Positions 10,496 to 19,989 of a stretch of DNA of 27,247 nt are shown one piece after another. The notes under the pieces were generated by a model. It made no database searches. It had not been told where the DNA came from and saw nothing but the letters and a program-made list of their open reading frames with translations. The stretch spans positions 1-27,247 of the forward strand of contig RBNI01000752.1 in NCBI GenBank assembly GCA_003990745.1, read 5' to 3'. The translations under genes and the position numbers were made by a program. The DNA is from Jimgerdemannia flammicorona. Lineage: Eukaryota; Mucoromycota; Endogonomycetes; Endogonales; Endogonaceae. How positions within the stretch are numbered: the first letter of the stretch is position 1; each line of letters starts with the position of its first letter.

Positions 10496-10829
10496 GGCAT
10501 ACAGCTACATCAAACGAACTTCCCCAGCCTGTGTGGTATGGCTTGGGACTACCTGGTGATTCCTGCCTCCAGCACTCCCATTGAGCGGGTGTTCTCAGGT
10601 GGGGTGGACCTCGTTGCCCCAAAGAGGTGTACGCTGAATGCTGAGACAATCCAGGTGTGTATGTATCTGAAGTCTTGGTGGGGCTTGGGCCACTAAAATT
10701 CAGTAAGTCCACAGACAAGTTGGTTGGCCTTGTGGAATATTTAATACCTTTCAAATTAATATCTTTCAAAATAATAAAAAAGGAAAAAAAAACCTAAGGA
10801 CTCGGCCTGGAGTTTGCAACCCAAGTGGA

Positions 10830-11300
10830 GTGGGGTTGGTGGTGGCAGCAGAGAGAGCATGCAATATTTATGGCCCTCAGCCAGCAGCAAGGGGTAGCCC
10901 CAAGCTGCCAGTGCCCGGGTTGGTGGGTGGGTTGGTGGGCAGGTCAGTGGGTTGGTGGAGGGAGTGCGCAAAATTTGCGGCCCTCCACCAGCAGCAAGGG
11001 GTAGTCCCAAGCCGCAAGTGTCCAGGTCAGGGGGGTAGACAGGGGGAGTGCACAAAATTTGTGGCCCTCTGCCAGTAGCAAGGGGTAGCCCCAAGCTATC
11101 AGTGCCCAGGTCAGTGGGTGGGGTCAATTGGCAGGTTAGTGGGTGTGGGGTCGGCAGAGGGAGTATGCAAAATTTGCAGCCCTCACTGGTAGCAAGGGGT
11201 AGCCCCAAGCCACAAGTGTCCAGGACAGGCAGGACAGGTGGAGGGAGTATACAAAATTTGTGGCCCTTCGCCAGTGGCATAGGGGCAGCCTCAAGCCACT
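10830..11300 (+). repeat. GC-rich tandem repeat, about five units
   Basis: A block containing CAAAATTTG-GGCCCT and AGCAAGGGGTAGCCCCAAGC recurs with landmarks near 10861, 10968, 11051, 11167 and 11250. The spacing alternates between about 83 and about 110 bp because a GGTTGGTGGGC-type spacer expands. It follows the hAT C-terminus and could be subterminal repeats of that transposon or a separate satellite. Long frames on either strand here are repeat artefacts. Confidence 0.75.
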
Positions 11301-11322
11301 AAGGAGTCCAGGGCAGAGGGTG

Positions 11323-11383
11323 CTTTTGGCAGTCAGAGGGTGCTTCTGGCGGTCAGAGGGCGTTTCTAGCAGTCAAAGTCACC
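11323..11383 (+). repeat. 20-bp tandem repeat, three units
   Basis: CAGAGGGTGCTTTTGGCAGT occurs three times with small changes. From 11384 to 11520 no gene or repeat is clear. Confidence 0.7.
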
Positions 11384-11526
11384 AGTTTGGGTCCCATGGG
11401 CACCCTGGTCCTATGCCGCAGTACCACACTGGTGGCACTACAGAGCAGGGCCGAGGGGCTGGTAGGGCCCTGCATAATGACTAAGCTAGTACTACATAAG
11501 AGGCACTCGGCCCAACCCCCCCATAT

Positions 11527-11612
11527 AAGACTGCCCAACCCATGCAAAATAGCTGCCTAATCCTCACAAAAGATTGCCTGACCCTCATGAAGGATTGCCT
11601 AACCCTTACAAA
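11527..11612 (+). repeat. 22-bp tandem repeat, about four units
   Basis: ATTGCCTGACCCTCATGAAGG-type units recur about every 21-23 bp. The array runs into the stop codon of the minus-strand spliced gene at 11606-11608. Confidence 0.6.
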
Positions 11613-12846
11613 AACTGCTCCACCCACCAGTCCCAGGCCTTAATGAGCCTATCATCTGTTGTGAGTGTGATGACTGTTGTGTCCGAGCTCTCCTCGAAGG
11701 CAATGGTGCCGTGGTGATCATGTGGTTGGAATAAGATGGCCATGTTGGCTGCAAACGGGACTCCAAAACCATAGGTGAGGTCATACCAGACTCTGCCACT
11801 ATTCTCCCAGGTTGGGCCCTTTCTTTCTGGGACATAAAACATTACTGGGGTGACATTGTTGTCTGTATGTGTGGGCAGAGAAAGGTTGCGCCTGATGTAT
11901 CCTGATGTGATGCAAGTGTATGGTTGGGTGAACTCTTGGTCCAGGACCTCATACTGCCAGGCTGTGCTGGTGGATACCTGCCCTTGGTCCAGCCCTGAGA
12001 GCTCTGGCTTGGAAACCTGCCAAAATGGATGGCAACTGGTCAGTCCTTTTTGCATGCAGGGGGGCAGAAACCCCCTGGGCTGCAGCATCCCGAAAAAGCA
12101 GAGCTCCTCACCTCATACAGTATGCTAAATTATGCCAAGAATGTATGTATAGCTGCACTAAGATCACCACCAAGCTGGCCTGCCGTATGCTCTACCAATC
12201 TGCTCAAAGAACCCCAGATTATAGCTGCCATCACCGCACAGGCCATGTCATGCTTGTGCATAGTTTGCTCTTCAATAGTACTTCTAAAGTTCTGGTAGGG
12301 GTACAGAATCTTGTGCATTCCTGGAATTGTATCAAAAAAGAGTATGTTGGTGAAGAGTGTGATTTATCTGGGGAGGGGTTAAAAAAAAAGGGAGATGAGT
12401 GTGGGGAATTTCGGAACTCTGGAACCTGTGTTACAGTATACCCAATTCCCATCCAAACTCCCCCTCCTTGCTTTTTTCACTCCCTCTTTCCTGTCACCCA
12501 GTATTTGATGCAATTCTCGCAAATCTTGTTGATGTGGTGGTGAAGCTCATCACTGTAGAGGTTCCTTACCACCATCGCAACCACCTCTCTGCATTCGTTA
12601 ATAAAGATATGGTTCTCTTCGTCGTTGGTTACTCCTGCTGGCCAATGGACCCCTTGGTCGAGTATGATTGGCTCTGATTTGAATGTAGACCCCCAAGCCT
12701 TGATAGCAATGCTAGTACTGCTCATGCTGAACATCTTGCTCTCGAATTTCTCTATTTGATCAGATGCCAGACGTGGTTGAACTTGGGTAACTTTGAACTC
12801 TCCTTTCCAATGGAACTGAGCCCTGATCTGAGGGACCAAGATAAGT

Positions 12847-13018
12847 ATGTGGATGGATTGCATATAGATGGGTTGCGTGTGGGTGGGTTGCATGTAGGCG
12901 GGTTACATGTGGGTGGGTTGCGTGTGGGTGGGTTGCGTGTAGGCAGGTTGCGTACAGGCGGGTTGTGTATAGGTGGGTTGCATGTGGGCAGGTTGCATGT
13001 GGGTGGGTTGTGTATGGA
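12847..13018 (+). repeat. 15-bp minisatellite
   Basis: About a dozen units of GGTTGCATGTGGGTG with point changes. The 15-bp period is a multiple of three, so every frame stays open. It lies between exons 2 and 3 of the minus-strand gene, probably in its intron. Confidence 0.85.
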
Positions 13019-13098
13019 TGTGGGTGTTTTTTTAGAGGGAGACCATGTAAAAATGAAATTAAATAAAACATGGAGATGGGTATTTCAGAAAAAGAGCA

Positions 13099-13138
13099 TG
13101 AGTGAGTGAGTGAGTGAGTGAGTGAGTGAGTGAGTGAG
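13099..13138 (+). repeat. (GAGT)n microsatellite
   Basis: About ten perfect TGAG tetranucleotides. It lies next to the putative 3' end of exon 2 of the spliced gene. Confidence 0.95.
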
Positions 13139-13789
13139 CTGTATACCAACGAGTTGTACAAGTTGCATGCCGATGAGTTGCATGAGTTGCACAAGATTGC
13201 TCATGAAGGCTTGCTTCTGTTCCTTTTGAGACCTCTACCATGTGATGTATTGACTCAACAGCTCAGCCACCAAAGGCATGCTCTGCAACATCTGCCAGTC
13301 TTTCTTCATCTTGACCAGATGTTGCGAATAAAGTCAGCAGATCTCGCCATAGAGCTGTGGACCCTAAGAAAAGTATGAGGTGAATTGAGTCATGCTGGGG
13401 AAGTTTAAATAAATACAAGTAAACAAGTGGCGGCCGAGTGAGCAACCTATATCTACTATCGGCTGCTCCAAAAAGGCTGCCGCATATATAGCTGTGAGGT
13501 CTGTGAATTCCGAGGTCTGAAGGGCTGCCATGAGTTATTGCTGGAATTCTCCCTCATCCCTGCCATCGCCATCACCATTGCTATTGCCACCGCCACTGCC
13601 ATTGCCCCTTTAGCTCTCAATGAGCAGCTTGTGTGCTGTCTATATGAGAAAGAATCTAACATTGTCAGCAGAGAGTGCATTTCCACCTCAAATACTCCCT
13701 CTTTTGATGATCATTGCAGGGTGAAAAATGAGTAGACTGGACCAATGTATGAATTAAGGGCTGCTGTTTTATTTGCTCGTGATGCGGCA

Positions 13790-13957
13790 GGAAAGAACAA
13801 AGAAAAAGAACAAAGAAAAAGAACAAAGAAAAAGAACAAAGAAAAGAATAAAAGAAGAGAGAGAGCAAAAGAAAAGGGTGATGTCACCAAAGTATGGCAG
13901 GAAAAAAAAAACAAGAGCGAAATGAATAAAAGAAAGGGTGAAGTCACCAAAGATTTC
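13790..13957 (+). repeat. A-rich 12-bp tandem repeat plus a 59-bp-spaced duplication
   Basis: AAAGAACAAAGA-type units recur at 13790-13850. A block containing AAAGGGTGATGTCACCAAAG recurs 59 bp later. The stretch from 13640 to 13957 shows no convincing gene. Confidence 0.7.
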
Positions 13958-14036
13958 AATCCAGATGGATCAATCTAGATGGACCAATCCAGATGGACCA
14001 ATCCGGATGGACCAATCCAGATGGATCAATCCAGAT
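13958..14036 (+). repeat. 14-bp minisatellite array, right
   Basis: Units of AATCCAGATGGACC occur about six times. Period and the AATCC-RAT core match the left array at 7730-8047. Between 14037 and 14130 the sequence decays into related AATC-rich text, then Element II's integrase starts. Confidence 0.8.
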
Positions 14037-14129
14037 CAGATCACGAGACCAATCCAAGTTGATTCAAATCCATCACATGACGAATCTGAATTGAATCTCA
14101 TCCAGATCAACTCCATCCATTCAGAGCAC

Positions 14130-14900
14130 TAGCTAGAATGTTCTTGAGAGTCTTGTTGATTTTCTCTATCTGTCTATTTTCTTGAGGGTGGTATGCAGTG
14201 GTCTTGATGTACTGAATCTTGTATTTCTGATATATTATCTTATGGAATCCATTGACAAATTCTGTACCACAGTCTGTGGTAATTTGCTTTGGTGTCTTAT
14301 AGTGGCAAATGATTTCTCAGTATAGAAAGTTGGCTATAGAGAGGGCATTGGCTTCTTGTAATACTCCTGCTTCTATCTATTTGACAAAGAGGTCTACAAT
14401 AACTATAATATAGTGGTTTCCTAATAGTATTACTGGTAGTGGCCCAATAATATCTATTGTGATGTGGTAGAAGGGGATAGGCTCAATTCTTGATGACCCA
14501 GATATCTGGTCTTACTGATCTTGTTTCTGTTTTTGATTTTGATACTTGTCATACTCTTTGACAAATTAGTATAGATCTTCTTCTATCTTGAGCCACCATA
14601 TAGTTCTTCTTACCTTATTATATATGTTAGTTCCTCCTAGATATCCTTGCTTATGTACTTCCTTCATTACTTGATATTTCTTATATTTGGGTATTATAAG
14701 CTTTCTTCCTTTTCTGAGTATAGTGTTATCTAGTTCAAACTGTTTCCAAGTCTGGTTAATGATAGTGATTGTCCAGGGTTCAAGGTGGTTGGGTATCTTC
14801 TGCTGCCCAAGATAGCTAATTAATCTATAGTATAACTCTTTATTTATATTGAATAGTCTTGATGGAAGTATTTTGGGATATCCTTGAGAGTGCATCATTA
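14130..14900 (-). pseudogene. Element II integrase, C-terminally truncated
   Basis: The zinc region reads VHKQGYLGG then YDKYQNQK, so the second His and both Cys of the HHCC finger are Tyr (CAT/TGT to TAT). The core shows HITIDIIGPLP, ITTDCGTEFVNGFH and HPQENRQIEKINKTLKN, which keeps all three D, D, E positions. The coding frame stops at about 14130, so the C-terminal DNA-binding part and any chromodomain are lost. Integrase inserts the cDNA into the genome. Confidence 0.8.
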
Positions 14901-14979
14901 GTGTTAGTTCTCCCTGAGCAGTGCTTGACAGTATAGTCATACTCTTGCAGTCTGTAGATCCATCTGACATATATTTCTT

Positions 14980-15290
14980 TAGGGTTCAGAGTGTGGAATA
15001 GTCAGATAAGAGCAGAATAGTCTATTTGAATAGTAAAGTGTTTTTCAGCTAAGTAGTAGTGGAACTTGTCTACTGCCCAAACTACTGTTAAACATTCAAG
15101 CTTGTATAACTTATAGTTCTGTTCTGCTCTATGGGTATCTTGGCTTATATAGAAGATGATATATTTATATCCATCTTGCTTCTGAGCTAAGACTGCTTCA
15201 AGTTCTATAGCACTTGTATCTATCTGCAGAATGAACTCTAGATTCCAATCTGGTCTTCTGAGGATAGATACTTGGGTCAATCTAGTCTTG
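14980..15290 (-). pseudogene. Element II RNase H domain
   Basis: The frame at 15280-15002 includes LEFILQIDTSAIELEAVLAQ, HRAEQNYKLYKLECLTVVWA and HYYLAEKHFTIQIDY. This is the Ty3/Gypsy RNase H fold with TDAS-like (IDTS), KLEC (usual KELL) and TDH-like (IDY) elements. It degrades the RNA strand during reverse transcription. The first catalytic Asp is intact. Confidence 0.8.
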
Positions 15291-15399
15291 AGTTCATTGA
15301 AAGTTTCTTGCCATTTCTTAGTCTATTTAAATTTGGTCTCCTTCTTCAGTAGCTCATAGATAGGTACTGCAATATTGGAGTATCCTTTGATGAATTTTC

Positions 15400-16090
15400 T
15401 GTAGTAAGAGACCAGTCCAAGGAAGGCATAGACTTCTATAGTTATTCTGGGTCTTGGATAGACTGCAATAGTCTCAATCTTCATAGGGTCTGTGTGGATT
15501 CTAGTCTAGTTGATGAGGTGTCCTAGGTAGGCAATTTCCTGAGCTGCAAACTTGCACTTCTTAGGCTTGATGTAGAGGCCATGCTTCTTGAGCTTCTTGA
15601 GGGCTAGCTATATGTGGTTGATATGTTTGCATACAGTATTGCTGAAGATGATCATATCATCAACATAGACAAAGAGCTATTTTCCAATCTCATTGCTGAA
15701 AACTCTATTCATCATTTACTGAAAACTTGCTGTGGCATTGCACATTCCAAATGGCATTTGCAGGTAGATATAAGTAGCATCAGGTATGATGAAGGCTGAT
15801 TTCTCACTAGTATCTTGAGTGAGACCAATCTGATGAAAGCCTGAGAATAGGTCCAAGGTGGTGTAGTATTTGGCTTTACTTCCAAGAGTAGTAAGGATTT
15901 CTTGAATATTTGGCAAGAGCTGTCTATCTTTCTTGGTGATTGCATTGAGCTTCCTATAGTCAATGCAGAGTCTTGGGGCAAACTCTCTAGGCTTGCTTTC
16001 TTTTTTTGGGATGAGAACAATAGGTGAAGCCCAGGGACTGATAGCTTGCTTGATGATTCTGGCTTCTTCTATTTCCTTGAGTTCTGCTTG
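15400..16090 (-). pseudogene. Element II reverse transcriptase
   Basis: Blocks in order are EARIIKQAISPWASPIVLIP, LCIDYRKLNAITKKDRQLLP, TTLDLFSGFHQIGL, MPFGMCNATASFQ, then YVDDMIIFSNT at about 15667. YLGHLIN and AFLGLVSYYRKFIKGYS follow. YVDD is intact, unlike in Element III. TAG and TAA stops occur at Gln-like positions (for example ASFQ followed by TAG, and KFK followed by a stop). Confidence 0.85.
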
Positions 16091-16249
16091 CAGCTATTCT
16101 CTATAAGCAGGTGGTATAGGTCTGGCTTTCTGATAGATAGACTTGATATCATCAGTATTAACTTCATGGTAGTACTTGGGTTCTTGATTGTGGATATCTC
16201 TAAAGTCTATAGCAAGTACTCCTTCATTCTGGTACAGGATCTTAAGAAG

Positions 16250-16710
16250 TTACTCTTTCAGGGGAAAGTTTTCTCCAATGATATATATATACTTGTTCTG
16301 ATCCTTGTCTTTCTTGTACTCAAGTTCAGTAATCTTAGTAGCAGCATAGGCTCCTCTTCTAGTAGATTCAAAGCCTTGTTCTCCTCTCTTGGTCTTGATG
16401 AGTTCAATAGCTTCAGTAATCTTGAGCTTCTTGATTTCATAGATCAGTATCTGGCCAATCCTGTCATACTTCTTGACTTTGAATAGGGTGGTGGAGTTAT
16501 AATTTCTGACTATAAGGAAGATCTCACCAGTATAATCAGGGTCAATTACTCTTCCTTTAACTGAGATTTTGCTTTTGGCCAGACTGCTCCTGATCTTGAT
16601 AATTCCAGCATGGTTCTCTGGCAACTTGACTCCAATTCTAGTATCAAGTAGAGTAGTGGTCTGTGGTTCAAGGGTAGCATCTTGAATGCTAGCAAGGTCC
16701 ATTCCTATGA
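16250..16710 (-). pseudogene. Element II dUTPase domain, between PR and RT
   Basis: This is the longest open frame of the element (150 codons, 16702-16250). The dUTPase motifs appear in order: GMDLASIQD (motif 1), IKIRSSLAKS (2), GRVIDPDYTGEIFLIVRN (3), YDRIGQILI (4) and RGEQGFESTRR (5). dUTPase hydrolyses dUTP to dUMP and limits uracil in cDNA. The motif 3 Asp is present; motif 5 has E for the usual second Gly. It follows the protease and an acidic Glu/Asp-rich linker (about 16850-16710) and precedes the RT, so this is a gag-PR-dUT-RT order. Confidence 0.82.
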
Positions 16711-17099
16711 TTCCTTCAGTCTTATATTCTGGGACCTTGGCTTCAGGGTGAAACTTCTTGACCTTGAGGGTGATGTCTGGTTCTTGTTCTTCCTCATCAT
16801 CACTGTCAGCTTGAAGCTCTGGGGGCTGATCATCTTCTTCAGCTTTCCTTTTTGCTTCAGCAGCTTCTTGCTCATGCTTCTATTGGTAGATTTTCCTGAC
16901 TTCACTGATATAGGACTAGTAGTCATTCAGGTGTTCAGAGCAGTACATCCTAGAACTATGGGGGTATCTTTCTTGAGAGACATAGCCATTGATTATCTTA
17001 TTGTACTACTGCTCATCTATGAGCTTGGGTGTCTTATTCTTATTCTTGTTCACTGAGTATATGAAGACTTCTGTGTCCTCTTTATCTCCTTCCTCTATG

Positions 17100-17490
17100 T
17101 CTGGTAGAACTTCTTTGTAGATATTGATAGAGACTCATACCTTTCTTCCTCTATAGTCGATCTACATCTTCTGGGCATTGAGGTCAATAATGACCTTGGT
17201 CTTATGAAGCCATTGGTTGCTAATGAGGATGTCATAGTTGGTGGTACTTGTAACAATCACATCTACTGAGATAGTAGCTCCTCCTATCTTGATGGAGACT
17301 TCTCAGATTTTGCCAAGAGGAGTAGCTTATATACCATCTGCTGTGATATAGATCATCTTGGTGGACTCTTCAATGTCCCAGCCTAGGTAGTCAATTGTCT
17401 TCTTACTCATGAAGCATCCTCCAGCACCAGTATCAATGATAGCATCAAAGATACAATCTTCAATCTGACATGGAGTATAGGCTGATGTTT
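17100..17490 (-). pseudogene. Element II aspartic protease
   Basis: The minus frame gives CQIEDCIFDAIIDTGAGGC, then STKMIYITAD, TSTTNYDILISNQWL and DLNAQKM. IIDTGAG is the retroviral-type active site and DILISNQWL is the C-terminal ILG-like strand. DTG is intact. Stops at TAA, TGA and TAG interrupt it. It matures Gag-Pol. The linker from 17500 to 18000 is Lys/Glu-rich and shows no domain. Confidence 0.82.
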
Positions 17491-18039
17491 TATACTAGTC
17501 TTCAGATTCTTCACCTGAGTTTTTTTGATCATCTTCTTATATATTGTAAGCTTCTATGATCTTGTATTCTTGATTTTTGACAGTGGTTGTAAGTCTTACT
17601 ATCAACTGCTATCTGAAGGCAGGGACTTCAGCTAGTTGTCCAAAAGTAGCATTGATCTTCTGTTCCTTGAGGTCCTTGTAGATATCATACTGATAGATCT
17701 TGGTCTTGTACAGCTTCTGTTCCTTCTTGCTTTCACTTTCTCTTGAGACTGGAGTAGTACCTTCAATAATTTGGCAAGCAGCTTCATTTAACTCTATATT
17801 TTGATCAATTTCCTCAGATTGGGTCTTGCTTTGGATAGTAATAGCTGGGGTCTTCTTTGGTCTTCCAACTGGCTTGCTGTTGCTCTTCTTATTATAGGGC
17901 TTGGACCAGGTTCTGGTACCTTCAGTAGTAGAGTAGAATTCAAGCTCTTCATAGTATTCTTCATCATCAGTATCACCAATCTCCTCGATAACTACTGCAT
18001 TGATTTCTGATAGTATTACTTAGTTGGGCTTTGTATCTT

Positions 18040-18731
18040 GTTTCGGTCATGTAACTCTTTGCATAGTGGCCTTCTTCTCCACATCTGAAGCATGTGATAT
18101 TGCATTCTTCTGTAGCAGCTATAAATCTCTGTACTGGTCTCCTATTGGCACTTCAGACTTCTCTAACAATATTACTAAGATATGCAGTCATCTCAGCAAA
18201 CTACTTGACAAGTTCCTCAACTAGGTCAGCTTTGACTACTTTGGGGGTAGGTGGGGATATTTGTCTGTTTATAACTGTGGTGGGTATGATACTAGTTGGC
18301 TTTGATGGCTCCATCTTGATGCCAGTTATTTTCTCTATTGAGTATTCAGCAGAGTGTCTAGTAGTCTAATATCTTTATGTAAAGACTACTTTCTGATCAA
18401 GGGTCAGTACAGCTGGGGTAGACCAGATTGCTAGGGCAATTTCAGGGTGAACTCCTTTGAGGAAGGTTGAATCTGCTATTTGTTCCTTGAGGCAGTAATC
18501 ATAGCCAGCCAAGACAATCTGGTAGTAGATTCAGATATAGAATGAGTTGAGATCTTCACTGAGTCTCTAGTAGATAGTATTGAGTTAATCCTTGAGAGCT
18601 TGCTTGATCTCTTCAGTATAGTATATAGTTCTGAGAAAGGTCTTTATGTTGGTAAGTCTTGCTATACCAGTATCAGCAATAGTGGCTATATTGAACTTAT
18701 CTCTAGTAGGTCCTCTGAGGCTGACTGGTAG
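18040..18731 (-). pseudogene. Element II gag, C-terminal portion with zinc knuckle
   Basis: Frames give NIATIADTGIARLTNIKTFL, IVLAGYDYCLKEQIADSTFL, HPEIALAIWSTPAVLTL and then ITCFRCGEEGHYAKSY at about 18095-18050. The last is a CX2CX4HX4C nucleocapsid knuckle whose final Cys is Tyr (TGT/TGC to TAT/TAC). The N-terminal part was displaced by Element III, inserted at 18732, and should lie beyond 27247. Confidence 0.72.
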
Positions 18732-19479
18732 TATAATAGAACAAACAGGTAAGATGTGATGAGCCATCATATGACCCAGTGATGATGTCATCATATGATC
18801 AAATATGACATATAAATGATGAATAATGAATAAATGAATAAGATAGAAAATGATACAAAAAATGATATCTAGTTTATTTCTGACAATCAGTACTATAGCA
18901 ACTATTGTTACAGTAGCTAATCATTACCTAATAATTGAGGTCCTAATTACAAAGTTGTTTTTGTCAAAAATTATCTGACAAAGGTAGTGATTATAAACCT
19001 CATTTAGTTACCAAATTAGTCACTTATACTTAGTCAGAAATTATAGACCAACTTGTATAAATACCCCCCAGTTTCTATCTGAATTAAAGCAGTTTTAGTT
19101 CAATTCTTGATACAAGAATCAAGTCTCCCCTCCATACACACATTCTCCTGAGTCTTAGTAATAACATCTAAGTGACCCTAGTATTTCTGATTAAACTTCA
19201 GAAGCCTAGCTAACTTCTGCCAGAACTGAGACCAGTATATAAATCCCTAAAGACTTAAGTAAACTCATTGAATCTGAATTCTAAGACAAATTCAGTCTAT
19301 GCACAGCAAAGAACAAGACCTTTGAAAGATAAGGTACTGCTGCTATAACTACTTTTAAGTGAGTGCTTCCTCAAACTGAAGGCTTCTTGGTATATATTAT
19401 ATACTAAGTCCCTAAGTAATAGTCTTACTTCTCTAATTATCCAAAGGATAAGAGAGGGGTAGAAGTGAGAGTTATTACA
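18732..19479 (+). repeat. Element III 5' LTR (748 bp)
   Basis: The start TATAATAG (TGTAATAG with one G-to-A) matches the 3' LTR start at 27028. The end TTATTACA at 19479 is the inverse of TGTAATAA, and the PBS follows at 19483. The TATA box TATAAATACCCCCC is at 19056. The left end abuts Element II gag. No coding frame is present inside. Confidence 0.88.
19056..19063 (+). promoter_or_regulatory. Element III LTR TATA box
   Basis: TATAAATA followed by a C-run, 324 bp into the LTR. Sequence and context match the Element I LTR TATA at 4488. Confidence 0.6.
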
Positions 19480-19482
19480 ACT

Positions 19483-19495
19483 TGGTAGCAGCAGA
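19483..19495 (+). other. Element III primer-binding site
   Basis: TGGTAGCAGCAGA starts 3 bp after the LTR end. TGGTAGC complements the GCUACCA 3' end of fungal initiator tRNA-Met; the match past seven bases is untested. Confidence 0.7.
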
Positions 19496-19496
19496 T

Positions 19497-19933
19497 TACC
19501 AAGTCAAGAAGACACTAAGAATATACTCCTGAAGTTGGAACAAGACCAACCTTGGATAGGAGTAACCCCCAGAACCAACTGTAGATCTACAAACCAGAGC
19601 TAGAGAAGCCCTTACTATTAGGACCAGATGGTACCAGAAAACTACAGACCCAGAGACCCACTAGCTTATAATTAATCAGGCTTATAAGAATTTATATCAG
19701 ATCTTTAGAACTTACCACTCAGGACTTAAGAATATAGTCAGCCACTATAGGTTCTATGAACTTCTCCATAGACATATTAGAATCACTAGGACCCCAGAAT
19801 CTACTACTGCAGCTACTCAGGATTTTCTAGATTATATCACACCCCCTGCTGTAAGAGAAGTAGCTGCTGAGTAGATTACCTCTGACAGATATCATCACAC
19901 TTCCACCAACCTCACTCTACTATAGACTAGTTG
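19497..19933 (+). pseudogene. Degenerate leader ORF between PBS and gag
   Basis: A first frame reads QEDTKNILLKLEQDQPWIG. After a shift near 19560 a second frame reads PPEPTVDLQTRAREALTI, INQAYKNLYQIFRTYHSGL and HYRFYELLHRHIRITRTPE, and ends near 19933. Stops (TAG, TAG, TAG) are few and sit at Gln-like codons. The composition is coding-like but the family is not recognised. It could be a 5' extension of Gag or a separate upstream ORF. Confidence 0.4.
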
Positions 19934-19989
19934 TATACTATGTCTCTTTTTTTTTATTTTATATATATATATATATATACTATGTCTCT
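19934..19989 (+). repeat. T/TA-rich insertion with 14-bp direct repeats
   Basis: TATACTATGTCTCT occurs at 19934-19947 and again at 19976-19989, flanking 28 bp of T-run and (TA)n. The repeat contains gag's start codon, so an ATG exists in each copy. The layout resembles a target duplication around a minimal poly-A tail insertion on the minus strand, or microsatellite expansion with duplication. Confidence 0.6.

Larger units (their letters stand above)
8222..10699 (+). pseudogene. hAT (Ac-like) transposase, intron-containing, degenerate
   Basis: The protein begins with a BED zinc finger: KIW*HYAKIGDD, then CNYC, a 79-bp intron, then GGMTSNMNRHIKDKH. The RNase-H-like core follows with WTSPNAISFLGITSYWID and KLAGPYSGDNIADAF (8860-9010). 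A decayed middle with a fragment ALKELILDV comes near 9450, then SSAIPVYNLLIDQLED and ALSKLRKYYSQTDTTVY (9850-10020), then a decayed match to the TILDPRLKLQYF block. The C-terminal dimerisation domain is WDYLVIPASSTPIERVFSGG (10546-10605). hAT transposases move DNA by cut-and-paste. Several frameshifts and stops, including an A14 run near 9601, make it non-functional. It carries fewer RIP-like stops than the LTR elements. Terminal inverted repeats and the 8-bp duplication were not found by eye. Confidence 0.88.
11606..13639 (-). pseudogene. Multi-exon gene of unknown function (five exons visible)
   Basis: Minus-strand exons with GT-AG borders are about 13639-13457, 13363-13147, 12827-12498, 12320-12112 and 12016-11606. 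Exon 1 encodes a Gly/Asn/Asp linker (GNGSGGGNSNGDGDG) and AALQTSEFTDLTAIYAAAFL. Exon 2, in phase with it, encodes VKMKKDWQMLQSMPLVAELL and a Gln/Met-rich helix. Exon 3 includes FESKMFSMSSTSIAIKAWGS. Exon 4 includes HKHDMACAVMAAIIWGSLSR. Exon 5 is a clean 137-codon frame ending AWDWWVEQFL and stop, with YGFGVPFAANMAILFQPHDH. I do not recognise the family. Single stops in exons 1, 2 and 4 sit at Gln- or Arg-like positions. The exon 2/3 and 3/4 junctions do not match in phase, so a splice site or an indel is unresolved. Exons upstream of 13639 may exist. It could be a host gene or a transposon-carried gene. Confidence 0.6.
14130..18731 (-). mobile_element. Element II: Ty3/Gypsy-type LTR retrotransposon, both ends missing
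   Basis: Read on the minus strand from 18731: partial gag with zinc knuckle, protease, acidic linker, dUTPase, RT, RNase H, truncated integrase. The 5' side is cut by Element III's LTR at 18732 and the 3' side ends at about 14130 in minisatellite-like sequence. No LTR of this element is in the window. The PR-RT-RH-IN order defines the Ty3/Gypsy (Metaviridae-like) group. Confidence 0.88.

Noticed and set aside
10756..11302. Long open frames on both strands
   Set aside because: They arise from GC-rich tandem repeats without stops; composition is repetitive and not protein-like.
12756..13241. His/Thr- and Gly/Val/Leu-rich frames over the 15-bp repeat
   Set aside because: A 15-bp period keeps all frames open; these are minisatellite translations.
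13711..13959. Phe/Leu/Ser-rich minus-strand membrane protein
   Set aside because: It is the complement of an A-rich 12-bp repeat, not a real membrane protein.
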